Made by a program: the position numbers and the translations under genes
Notes under the pieces: model-generated
What the model was told of the DNA's origin: nothing
Database searches by the model: none
Seen by the model: the letters and a program-made list of their open reading frames with translations, nothing else
Part shown: positions 26,924 through 35,279 of the stretch, piece after piece
How positions within the stretch are numbered: the first letter of the stretch is position 1
Layout of the letters: the number at the start of each line of letters is the position of its first letter
From: Acidobacteriota bacterium
Lineage (GTDB): Bacteria; Acidobacteriota; Thermoanaerobaculia; Gp7-AA8; JAHWKK01
DNA length: 64,000 nucleotides
Reading direction: 5' to 3'
Assembly (NCBI GenBank): GCA_019347945.1
Contig: JAHWKK010000004.1
Span: 1 to 64,000, forward strand

Positions 26924-29596
26924 TCAGTCTGCTGAGCCGAGCAGTGTCTGCCAGTTCCGAATCACCCGGATCGGCTCTTCGCTGTCTCGACCGTCCGTCG
27001 CGAGCGTGATGAAGCTGTCTCCGAGAGCTTTGAACTCCCCGATTATCGGAAGTGTCCCGAGCTCGATCAGTTCGGGTGTGCCTGGCTCGAGCCGGTCCCC
27101 ATCCCGGGTGAGCCGCACTCTCACGAAGCCAGACCGAGAGCGATAGTAGAGCGCATCCCCCTCGAGGTTCCATCCTGCACTTCCGGTCGAATCGCCCTTA
27201 CTGATCTGCCACTTCCGCTTCCCGTCGGGAAAGTCACTGAGATAAATTTCGTAACTGCCTGACTCGGCCGAACCGTAGGCGATCCAGCTCCCATCGGGAG
27301 ACAGCCAGACTCCGTATTCATCGTAGGGGGAAGCGACGAATTTGAACAACTTCTCCGGCTCGTCAATGAGGAGATAGCCGATGTCGTGGCCGGTCTCGGT
27401 CTCCTGAATCCCTCCGACGAGATAACGTCCGTCTCCCGACCATTGACGTACGAAAAATCTCGCCGAGTCGAGCAGACGATTCTCTTCCCCACTTCCGGAC
27501 GCGGACTGGATCCAGAGCGAGGAACCGGCCCAACCACGACTGCCGCCGGAGCTCGAGATCGCGATACGCTCGCCGTCTGGCGAAAATGATCCGGTGACCA
27601 GACGCCGGCTGGAAGTGAAGGTCGCTCGGGTCATCTGCTGTCGGTCGAGGTCCATGACCCATAGATCAGTTCCGCCTCGCGAGCCGTCCTCTCTCGAGAG
27701 AAGCACCTTTCGACCGTCTCGACTGAAGTCCCGGATCGACAGGAAGCCAGGCTCGCCGAAGGTCTCGACTTCACGACCATTCCAGTCGTATCGCGCAAGT
27801 CGAGCCGTCGTCCGATTCTCCCGCCTCCAGGCGATCAGACCGGCTCCTGATACCCCGTAATTGGCCATGTCTCGAGAGTTGTAGTACTCGATCCCTTCCG
27901 CGATCGGCTTTGGTGAGGCCGACAGTTCCAGTGAATCGGGATCGAAGGGCTGTGCAAGCAGATTCCCCTCCCGGACCCAGAAGAGAAAGCCGCTTGCATA
28001 CTGAGGGTTCGATGCCCGCTCGACCAGAATCCGCGGCTGGGAGAGGTTGCCTGTAGACGCTACTGCGATGGAACCGTACTGGTCAGCCAGGTTGTCCCTG
28101 AGAATGAACAGGACGTTCCGCCCCCCGGGGAGGATGTGAGGATTGCGGTGGGTGACGCGCTCGCCGTCGATCCGGGTCACCGCTCGTGCCGTCCCCCCCG
28201 AGTCCGGCACTGCGTGCAGTGGACCGGCGATGTCGGGCGCAAAGATGATCGTTCCGTCACTGCTCCAGGTGCCGCCGCGGCCCTGCGGAGCGTCTGCGAG
28301 CGACTGGACTGCGCCGCCGCTGCTACCGACTTTTTTCAACCGGCCATCGGAGAAGAATCCGATCCATTGCCCGTCTGGAGACCAGAAGGGGAAAATCGCG
28401 CCGTTCGTCCCCTCGAGCGTCCTGACGGCACCTGACTCCAGATCTCTGACCGCCACCATGAAATCATCCCCGGCGTCCACGAGCATCAGAATGAGAGAGC
28501 CATCGTGTGAGATCGAAATGTTTCCAACGGCGACCGGGGCCACCCCCGCTTCGGGCGGCGCGACCAGTTCGGCCCGAAAAGGTCGGGAGGTCATTTCGAC
28601 CTTCGACCGCTCCACGAGCGCCCATGAAATCGCAGCGATTGCGATGAGCCACCCGATCAGACCGGCAGCGCCGAGCAGTCTCCGCTTCGACTTCCGTGAT
28701 TCCTGGATCGCCTTGCCGACACCCGCCTGTGATCCCGCTTCGCTGATCCACTGCAGCTCGCTCGCGATGTCGTGCGCCGACTGCCAGCGATCGTCCGGAT
28801 CTTTTTCGAGGCATCTCCGAACGACGTGATCGAGTGCCGGTGGTGTCATCGGTGTTACGTCGGAGATCGGCTCCGGCTGCTGCGAGACGATCGCCGCGAT
28901 CAGACTCGTCTTCGTCCCACCCTGAAACGCGCGACGGCCCGTCGCCATCTCGTACAGGACCGCACCGAGCGCGAAGATGTCGGTTCGCGCATCCGCCTCG
29001 GTTCCCTCGAGCTGCTCCGGCGCCATGTACTGGAACGTCCCGAGGATCGTGCCCTCCTGCGTCAGCGGTTTGTACTCCGTCGGAAGACTCGTCAGACCTT
29101 CGATGACGCCCTGCCCTCCGGACGATTTGGCGAGACCGAAATCGAGAAGCTTGGCACCCGACTTGGTCAGCATGATGTTGCCCGGCTTCAGATCGCGATG
29201 GATCACACCTCGCCGGTGGGCAGCGTCGAGCGCCGATGCGATCTGCCGGCCGTACCTGAGCACCTCGTGAAGCGGAAGCGGTCCCCTCTTCAGCCGGTCC
29301 GCGAGCGACTCCCCCTCCATCAGCTCCATCACGAGATAGTGCGTCCCGTCGGCCTGTCCGACGTCATGGAGCGTGCAAATGTGCGGATGGTTCAGCGAAG
29401 AAATGGCCTTCGCCTCCCGCTCGAAACGCTGGAGGAATGCAGTGTTCTCAGCAAAACCGGACGGCAGCACCTTGACCGCAACTTCGCGATCGAGTCGCGT
29501 ATCCTTCGCACGCCACACCTCACCCATCCCACCCGCACCGAGCGAGTCGACGATCTCGTAAGGACCGAGCAGCTTACCGGAGGAAATCATCGTCAC
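26924..29596 (-). CDS. Receptor-like Ser/Thr protein kinase with PD40 beta-propeller (kinase 1 of the array)
   Basis: 890 residues. Kinase domain about 12-275: glycine loop GAGGMGEV, Lys42 (VAVKVLPS), catalytic HRDLKPGN with Asp135, DFG Asp152, MAPEQ at 191-195. A transmembrane helix at about 307-328 divides it from a C-terminal domain with repeated PD40 blades (SPDGQWIGFFSDG; SRDGRKVLLS; SPDGERIAIS; SPDGSWIAYG), a TolB-like propeller expected outside the membrane. The beta4-beta5 loop is short (DVGQADGTHYLVMEL), without the repeat insertion of the other members. GTG start, ATG two codons on. It lies 31 bases downstream of kinase 2 and ends the array. Confidence 0.92.
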   Translation of the reverse strand: MTMISSGKLLGPYEIVDSLGAGGMGEVWRAKDTRLDREVAVKVLPSGFAENTAFLQRFEREAKAISSLNHPHICTLHDVGQADGTHYLVMELMEGESLADRLKRGPLPLHEVLRYGRQIASALDAAHRRGVIHRDLKPGNIMLTKSGAKLLDFGLAKSSGGQGVIEGLTSLPTEYKPLTQEGTILGTFQYMAPEQLEGTEADARTDIFALGAVLYEMATGRRAFQGGTKTSLIAAIVSQQPEPISDVTPMTPPALDHVVRRCLEKDPDDRWQSAHDIASELQWISEAGSQAGVGKAIQESRKSKRRLLGAAGLIGWLIAIAAISWALVERSKVEMTSRPFRAELVAPPEAGVAPVAVGNISISHDGSLILMLVDAGDDFMVAVRDLESGAVRTLEGTNGAIFPFWSPDGQWIGFFSDGRLKKVGSSGGAVQSLADAPQGRGGTWSSDGTIIFAPDIAGPLHAVPDSGGTARAVTRIDGERVTHRNPHILPGGRNVLFILRDNLADQYGSIAVASTGNLSQPRILVERASNPQYASGFLFWVREGNLLAQPFDPDSLELSASPKPIAEGIEYYNSRDMANYGVSGAGLIAWRRENRTTARLARYDWNGREVETFGEPGFLSIRDFSRDGRKVLLSREDGSRGGTDLWVMDLDRQQMTRATFTSSRRLVTGSFSPDGERIAISSSGGSRGWAGSSLWIQSASGSGEENRLLDSARFFVRQWSGDGRYLVGGIQETETGHDIGYLLIDEPEKLFKFVASPYDEYGVWLSPDGSWIAYGSAESGSYEIYLSDFPDGKRKWQISKGDSTGSAGWNLEGDALYYRSRSGFVRVRLTRDGDRLEPGTPELIELGTLPIIGEFKALGDSFITLATDGRDSEEPIRVIRNWQTLLGSAD

Positions 29597-29627
29597 GTCC
29601 CAATATTGGCGGTGGTCTCATCCTGAA

Positions 29628-32345
29628 TCATCGAGCCTGATCCTCGTAACGGACGTGCCAGTTTTCGACGAGCGTCAGCGGACTCGACGTCGCCGTACTA
29701 CCGAAAGTACCGGCCAGGATCCGTCCACCGTCCGACGAGACCGTGTACGGACGCAACCTTCCATGCATGAAAGGGAGCTCCAGCAGCTTCGCTGGCGTAC
29801 CAACCACCAGCCCGGCATTGGTGGAGACAGGAACCACCCACAATTCCGTCCTCGGAGGATTCATGAAGAAAATCTCGTCTCCGATCCAGAGAGGCCATAC
29901 CCCCCCAATCGTTGAAAGCTGCCACTTCCCTCCCTTCTCCAGAGATTGCACGTAAACCTCCGGTACACCAGACTCCATCGATGTGTAGACGAGATATCTA
30001 GCATCGGGAGAGAGCCTCGCCTGAGACTCCTCGAACGGCGTTGCGATCAGAGGCTCCGTCTTCCCCGTTTCGATCGAAGCAATGGCGATATCCTCGGCTC
30101 CATTCTCCCGATCGAGCACCGTGATCAGGAGCTTATCCCCGTCCGGAAATATGTCCTGGGGCCAGGCCTCGGTGAGCAGCATCTCGTGGGAGCCGAGGCC
30201 GTTCGACCGTTTGCGATAGATATTATCGTGTCCCCCCTCGGAGCCACCGTAATAGATCCACTCATCATCTGTGCTCCAGAACGGCCGAAACTCGTCGCCC
30301 GCCTGAAACGTCAGACGGCTCTGCGTCTTCCTTTCCAGATCCCGGATCCAGAGATCGGCACCCGCGGAGCGGTCATTCACGATCATGAAGACGATCCTGC
30401 GGTCGTCACTCGAGAGCGCGAATCCAAAATCCGTTCCCTCCCGGAGCACGGTCTCGATGGGAGTCCCGCCCCGGTCGTACCACACCAGTTCCGATTGGCC
30501 GGCTCCGCTGGCGGTGTGGTACACGAGCGTTCCCGTGTCGGAGACGGCGGCAACTGGATACTCCCAATTCGTGTAATCGACACCCTCCGCAACCGGGAAT
30601 GGCTGCCCCCGCAGCTCCAGCCGCTCGACGTCGAGCCTCTGCGCCAGAAGGTATCCTTCCTTCCAGAACAGAAGGTATCCGGCAGAGGACCATATGGGTG
30701 CGCTGTTGACCTCGATCAGCCGTTTCTCCTTACCCGACTCGACGTCCAGCACGTATATCGCGCTCTGGTCATTGGCTGCCCCTCGATCCGCAGCCTGCGC
30801 AAGGTAAAGCAGATGCCTTCCGTCCGACAGGAACACCGGCCACCGATGATTCGTCTCCCCCTCACGAAGCTTCGTCAGCGGTTTTGCTCCTCCACCTGAC
30901 AGAGAAAGGGTATGGAGCTCGGCATAGGCAGGGCAGAAGACGATGGTGCCATCAGGCCCCCAGGTTCCACCCCGCGGCTGGAGGGCGTCCGCCAGAACCT
31001 GCGCAGGCCCTCCGTCGGCGTCGATCCGCTTGAGCTTTCCATCCGCAAAGAACGCGACGGAACGACTGTCGGGGGACCAGAATGGGGCCACAGCCCCCTC
31101 GGTTCCCTGCAGCCGACGGGGCTCCAGAGCATCGGATCTCCGAATCCAGATACGGGTGTTTGCGTCTTCAGAACGGCCGAGGAATGCGATGCGCTTTCCA
31201 TCCGGAGATATCGTCAAGCCACCGAAGCCGTAGTCGTAGCGCAGCTCAGCAGGTGCAATGATCGACCAGACTGAAGTCTCCAACGGCTCCGGCTCTCTCC
31301 TGCCCCCGATCCAAAGTGCCACAAACACCAGCGCCACCACGGTTGTCAATCCGGCCAGAATCCAGGCGAGACGTTCCCGCGTCTTTCTCCGAATCGCCAC
31401 GGAGCTGGCCACACCCGCTTGGGATCCCGCTTCGCTGATCCACTGCAGCTCGCTCGCGATGTCGTGCGCCGACTGCCAGCGATCGTCCGGATCTTTTTCG
31501 AGGCATCTCCGAACGACGTGATCGAGTGCCGGTGGTGTCATCGGTGTTACGTCGGAGATCGGCTCCGGCTGCTGCGAGACGATCGCCGCGATCAGACTCG
31601 TCTTCGTCCCACCCTGAAACGCGCGACGGCCCGTCGCCATCTCGTACAGGACCGCACCGAGCGCGAAGATGTCGGTTCGCGCATCCGCCTCGGTTCCCTC
31701 GAGCTGCTCCGGCGCCATGTACTGGAACGTCCCGAGGATCGTGCCCTCCTGCGTCAACGGCTTGTGCTCGGTCGGAAGACTCGTCAGACCTTCGATGACG
31801 CCCTGACCTCCCGCGGAAGACTTGGCGAGACCGAAATCGAGAAGCTTCGCACCCGACCTGGTCAGCATGATGTTGCCCGGCTTCAGATCGCGATGGATCA
31901 CACCCCGCCGGTGGGCAGCATCGAGCGCCGACGCGATCTGCCGCCCGTACCTGAGCACCTCGTGAAGCGGAAGCGCTCCCTTCTTCAGCCGGTCCGCGAG
32001 CGACTCACCCTCGATCAGCTCCATCACGAGATAGTGGAGGCTCGGGGGTCGAGGCTCGAGGCTCGAATCTTCCGCGAGTCCCGATTCTCGAGTCTCGAGC
32101 CTCGCCTCACCTGCGTCATGCAACGTGCAGATGTGCGGATGATTCAGCGAAGAGATCGCCTTCGCTTCCCGCTCGAATCGCTGCAGGAATTCGGCGTTCT
32201 CAGCAAAACCGGACGGCAGCACCTTAATCGCGACCTGGCGGTCGAGGCGCGTATCCCGCGCACGCCACACCTGCCCCATCCCACCCGCGCCGAGCGAGTC
32301 GATGATCTCGTAAGGACCGAGGCGAGCACCAGTCGTGATGGACAT
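29628..32345 (-). CDS. Receptor-like Ser/Thr protein kinase with PD40 beta-propeller (kinase 2)
   Basis: About 905 residues from ATG 32345 (an in-frame TTG lies five codons earlier). Kinase domain with VAIKVLPSGF, VIHRDLKPGN, LLDFGLAK and YMAPEQ, one transmembrane helix (LAWILAGLTTVVALVFVALW) and a PD40 propeller (SPDGKRIAFLGR; SPDSRSVAFFADG; SPDARYLVYTS). The beta4-beta5 loop carries a 19-residue insertion (ARLETRESGLAEDSSLEPRP) encoded by a CTCGAG-rich repeat. The DNA of the C-lobe is identical over 334 bases to kinase 1 (31423-31756 versus 28731-29064), while the propellers are only distantly alike. Confidence 0.92.
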   Translation of the reverse strand: MSITTGARLGPYEIIDSLGAGGMGQVWRARDTRLDRQVAIKVLPSGFAENAEFLQRFEREAKAISSLNHPHICTLHDAGEARLETRESGLAEDSSLEPRPPSLHYLVMELIEGESLADRLKKGALPLHEVLRYGRQIASALDAAHRRGVIHRDLKPGNIMLTRSGAKLLDFGLAKSSAGGQGVIEGLTSLPTEHKPLTQEGTILGTFQYMAPEQLEGTEADARTDIFALGAVLYEMATGRRAFQGGTKTSLIAAIVSQQPEPISDVTPMTPPALDHVVRRCLEKDPDDRWQSAHDIASELQWISEAGSQAGVASSVAIRRKTRERLAWILAGLTTVVALVFVALWIGGRREPEPLETSVWSIIAPAELRYDYGFGGLTISPDGKRIAFLGRSEDANTRIWIRRSDALEPRRLQGTEGAVAPFWSPDSRSVAFFADGKLKRIDADGGPAQVLADALQPRGGTWGPDGTIVFCPAYAELHTLSLSGGGAKPLTKLREGETNHRWPVFLSDGRHLLYLAQAADRGAANDQSAIYVLDVESGKEKRLIEVNSAPIWSSAGYLLFWKEGYLLAQRLDVERLELRGQPFPVAEGVDYTNWEYPVAAVSDTGTLVYHTASGAGQSELVWYDRGGTPIETVLREGTDFGFALSSDDRRIVFMIVNDRSAGADLWIRDLERKTQSRLTFQAGDEFRPFWSTDDEWIYYGGSEGGHDNIYRKRSNGLGSHEMLLTEAWPQDIFPDGDKLLITVLDRENGAEDIAIASIETGKTEPLIATPFEESQARLSPDARYLVYTSMESGVPEVYVQSLEKGGKWQLSTIGGVWPLWIGDEIFFMNPPRTELWVVPVSTNAGLVVGTPAKLLELPFMHGRLRPYTVSSDGGRILAGTFGSTATSSPLTLVENWHVRYEDQAR
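32037..32106. repeat. CTCGAG-type repeat inside kinase 2
   Basis: Alternating CTCGAGGCTCG/GAGTCTCGAG units, partly palindromic, read in frame as the loop LETRESGLAEDSSLEPR. Cognate copies are at 34961, 37690 and 42522. Confidence 0.75.
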
Positions 32346-32469
32346 TGGAAGAGAACTCAATGATAGAGGCAGAGAAGCGGTTCGTCATCCTAAATCTGGA
32401 TGTAGACGAAAAGGTCAGCACGAATCGTCGTGACTACGTCGACTCTGGCCCCGTCTTGCTCCGGCTGAC

Positions 32470-32556
32470 CTCGCGTCTCGCGAGCGCCACACTTCTCCCA
32501 TGCCGCCAGGCCTATGCGGGAGAGGAGCTCGTAAGGTCCCAAGGGGGTCCGGTTTC
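32470..32556 (-). pseudogene. Relic of a kinase 5' end
   Basis: In the 219-base gap between kinases 3 and 2, the minus strand reads TPLGPYELLSRIG and, after a one-base shift, [13 protein letters not shown]. That is the glycine-rich loop and start of another array kinase, cut off after about 30 codons. It shows the array once held more members. Confidence 0.7.
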
Positions 32557-32564
32557 CATCTGCT

Positions 32565-35279
32565 TCACTGTTTTACCCGCTGTTTCAGTTCGTCGAACCA
32601 ATTCACGACGACGTGGAGATAATCCTGCGTCGGCCCGCTTTCGGCCCTTTCCACGAGAATGATTCTTTGGCCGTCAGGACTGATGTCAAACTCGGAAAAG
32701 GGTGCCTCGAGGACGACTGTCGCCGCACTTGCGCGGAACTCGGGTTCCATTTCCACGTCCACCTTCAGAAGTCTTCTGCCGCTCTTGAAAAAGATTTCGT
32801 TCGCATATGTCCAGACTGGTTGCCCGCCCCCACTAGTCGAAATCTGCCATCTGCCGCCATGGTGCAGATTTCGGATGTACACTTCCCACTGCCCGGACTC
32901 GTCGGAGCAGTAGGCAATCCACTCACCATCCGGAGAAAAGACGGCCTGAATTTCAGAGCTTTCGGTCTGGACGACCCAGCTCATCTGTCCGCTTTCGAGA
33001 TCGACGATTCCTACGTCGTCCGAGGTTGCGGCACTGCTCACCATCACCAGCAGTTTGCTTCCATCAGGCGACCAGTCGGAGGGGACTGTCGGTGATCCCG
33101 AATCGAACAGAGGCGCGGGCAGGTCGCTTCCATCCGTTGCACGGGAGTAGACGGCCCATGGGCCATCCTTCTCATAGCCGAAAGCGATACGCCGTCCGTC
33201 CGGGCTCCACGTCGGGCCGTAGGCGCGAAACTCGGAAGTGATGCGTGAGGCCGAACCACGCTTCAGATCCCAGCTCCAGATTTCGTATCCGGGCGCTCCC
33301 GCGATTGCATCCCCCGACGGCGAGAAGCGCACCCAGACCTGCCGGTCGGGGAGTGGGACGTCCAGCCGATTCCCGCCGCGGTCGAACATCGCCAGTTTTC
33401 CTCCTTCGTCGAACGTGGCGCCGGCGGGAAGATAGGCAATAATGCCGCTGGTCGAGACGGAGTACTCTCCGTTCCCCGCCAGATTGTTGGCGATGCCGTC
33501 GAGAACGGGGATCGAGTCGCCGCGAACCTCGAGACTCTCCGGATCGAACTCCACGGCGTAAAGCGAGTTCTTTCGCATGTAGACCAGGTGACCACTCGAC
33601 AGGTAACGCGCTCCGAATCCGCCGCGGACGAGAACGTGTCGCTCGTCGCTTCCGAAGGTTTGCGCCACGATCACGCCTTCGTCAAAGCTTTCGCCAAATC
33701 CGATGGTGTAGATGAAGCTGCGGCTTCCGGGAAGCATCTGCGGCCATCGATGATTCCGCTCTCCCTCCGCCTCTCGGAGCTCGGTGACCGGCTCCGGCGT
33801 TCCGTGGTCCGCGGAAATGCGCATCAGTGCTGAATAGTAAAACGGCGCGTAGACGATCGAACCGTCATCTCCCCACGATCCTCCCCTGGCATAGGCAACT
33901 TTTGCGACAGGGACGGGGACACCACCGGCTACCGCCAATTTCCACATCTGATGCCGGGTGAAGTAGCCGATCCAGTTTCCGTCGGGAGAGAAGAATGGTT
34001 GCGAGGCGCCCTGGCTGCCGGCGAGTCGTATCGAGTCGAGCTCTCCGATTTTGCGGATCCAGAGATTCGATGCCTCTCCGTCCCGGCCGACATAGACGAT
34101 CCTCGTTCCGTCTGGTGAGATCACAACGTTTCCGTACGCCTCCGCGACCCGCGGATCTGCGGCGAGGGGGACTGCGAACCGCATCACCGGAAGTGTTGGC
34201 TCGGATTTCATCGCACTGTAGAAGAGGGAGATGCCGCCGCCGATCATCGCGACTGCGGCAAGCATCCACGCTGTGAGTTCCCGTCGAGCCCGACGCCTGA
34301 CAATCGGCACCGCAGCACCCGCCTGCGATCCTGCTTCGCTGATCCACTTCAGCTCGCTCGCGACGTCGTGTGCCGACTGCCACCGGTCGTCGGGATCTTT
34401 CTCGAGACATCTGGCGATCACGTGCTCGAGCGCCGGTGGAGTGAGCGGCTGCATGTTGCGAATCGGGCGTGGCTCGCCGCTCACGATCTGAGCGATGAGC
34501 GACGTCTTCGTCTTTCCGTCGAATGCCCGCTTTCCGGTCGCCATCTCATAGAGCACGCACCCGAGCGCAAAGATGTCCGTACGCGAGTCTGCCTCGATCC
34601 CCTCGAGCTGCTCGGGCGCCATGTACTGGAACGTTCCGAGAATCGTTCCCTCGGCGGTGAGCGGCTCCTGCGGCCGGAATGCCGTGGGTTCGTCCACAGC
34701 TACAGGTGGCTGAGATGACCCGGGGAGGCTTAAGCGGATATCACTTTTTGCCAGTCCGAAGTCGAGGAGTTTCGCACCCGACTTCGTGATCATGACATTC
34801 CCCGGCTTGAGATCGCGGTGGACCACTCCCGCGCGATGCGCCCGGTCGAGCGCCTCGGCGATCTGCGCGCCGTACTTCAGAACGTCTGGCAGGGGGAGCG
34901 GCCCCTTCGCGATTCGCGCGGCGAGCGATTCGCCATCGATCAGCTCCATGACGAGGTAGGAGAGGCTCGGAGCTCGGGGCTCGAGGCTCGGATCCCCCGC
35001 GAGTGCCGAATCTCGAGTCTCGAGACTCGCTTCGCCGACATCATGCAGCACGCAGATATGCGGGTGATTGAGCTGCGAGATCGTCTTCGCCTCGCGCTCG
35101 AATCGCAGCTTCAGTTGCGCGTTCGACGCGAATTCAGTGGGGAGGATCTTCAATGCGACCTCACGCTCCAGGCGCTTGTCCCGCGCCCGCCACACTTCTC
35201 CCATGCCGCCAGCACCAATGGGCGAGATCAGTTCATAAGGGCCGAGCTGGGTACCGACGGAAAGCATCTGCGCTCTCAC
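32565..35279 (-). CDS. Receptor-like Ser/Thr protein kinase with PD40 beta-propeller (kinase 3)
   Basis: 904 residues. Kinase motifs VALKILPTEF, VVHRDLKPGN, LLDFGLAK, YMAPEQ; a transmembrane helix near 335-360 (LTAWMLAAVAMIGGGISLFY); PD40 blades (SPDGTRIVYVGR; SPDGNWIGYF; SPDGRRIAFG; SPDGEWIAYC). GTG start whose GTGA overlaps the TGA stop of kinase 4; an ATG four codons on is the alternative. The loop insertion reads [19 protein letters not shown]. The kinase half is about 98 percent identical in DNA to kinase 4 by eye (34.3-35.2 kb versus 37.0-37.9 kb), including a 100-base linker without any difference. Confidence 0.92.
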   Translation of the reverse strand: MRAQMLSVGTQLGPYELISPIGAGGMGEVWRARDKRLEREVALKILPTEFASNAQLKLRFEREAKTISQLNHPHICVLHDVGEASLETRDSALAGDPSLEPRAPSLSYLVMELIDGESLAARIAKGPLPLPDVLKYGAQIAEALDRAHRAGVVHRDLKPGNVMITKSGAKLLDFGLAKSDIRLSLPGSSQPPVAVDEPTAFRPQEPLTAEGTILGTFQYMAPEQLEGIEADSRTDIFALGCVLYEMATGKRAFDGKTKTSLIAQIVSGEPRPIRNMQPLTPPALEHVIARCLEKDPDDRWQSAHDVASELKWISEAGSQAGAAVPIVRRRARRELTAWMLAAVAMIGGGISLFYSAMKSEPTLPVMRFAVPLAADPRVAEAYGNVVISPDGTRIVYVGRDGEASNLWIRKIGELDSIRLAGSQGASQPFFSPDGNWIGYFTRHQMWKLAVAGGVPVPVAKVAYARGGSWGDDGSIVYAPFYYSALMRISADHGTPEPVTELREAEGERNHRWPQMLPGSRSFIYTIGFGESFDEGVIVAQTFGSDERHVLVRGGFGARYLSSGHLVYMRKNSLYAVEFDPESLEVRGDSIPVLDGIANNLAGNGEYSVSTSGIIAYLPAGATFDEGGKLAMFDRGGNRLDVPLPDRQVWVRFSPSGDAIAGAPGYEIWSWDLKRGSASRITSEFRAYGPTWSPDGRRIAFGYEKDGPWAVYSRATDGSDLPAPLFDSGSPTVPSDWSPDGSKLLVMVSSAATSDDVGIVDLESGQMSWVVQTESSEIQAVFSPDGEWIAYCSDESGQWEVYIRNLHHGGRWQISTSGGGQPVWTYANEIFFKSGRRLLKVDVEMEPEFRASAATVVLEAPFSEFDISPDGQRIILVERAESGPTQDYLHVVVNWFDELKQRVKQ
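34961..35030. repeat. CTCGAG-type repeat inside kinase 3
   Basis: GAGGCTCGGAGCTCGG through GAGTCTCGAGACTCG, in frame at the same site in the beta4-beta5 loop as in kinases 2 and 4. Confidence 0.75.
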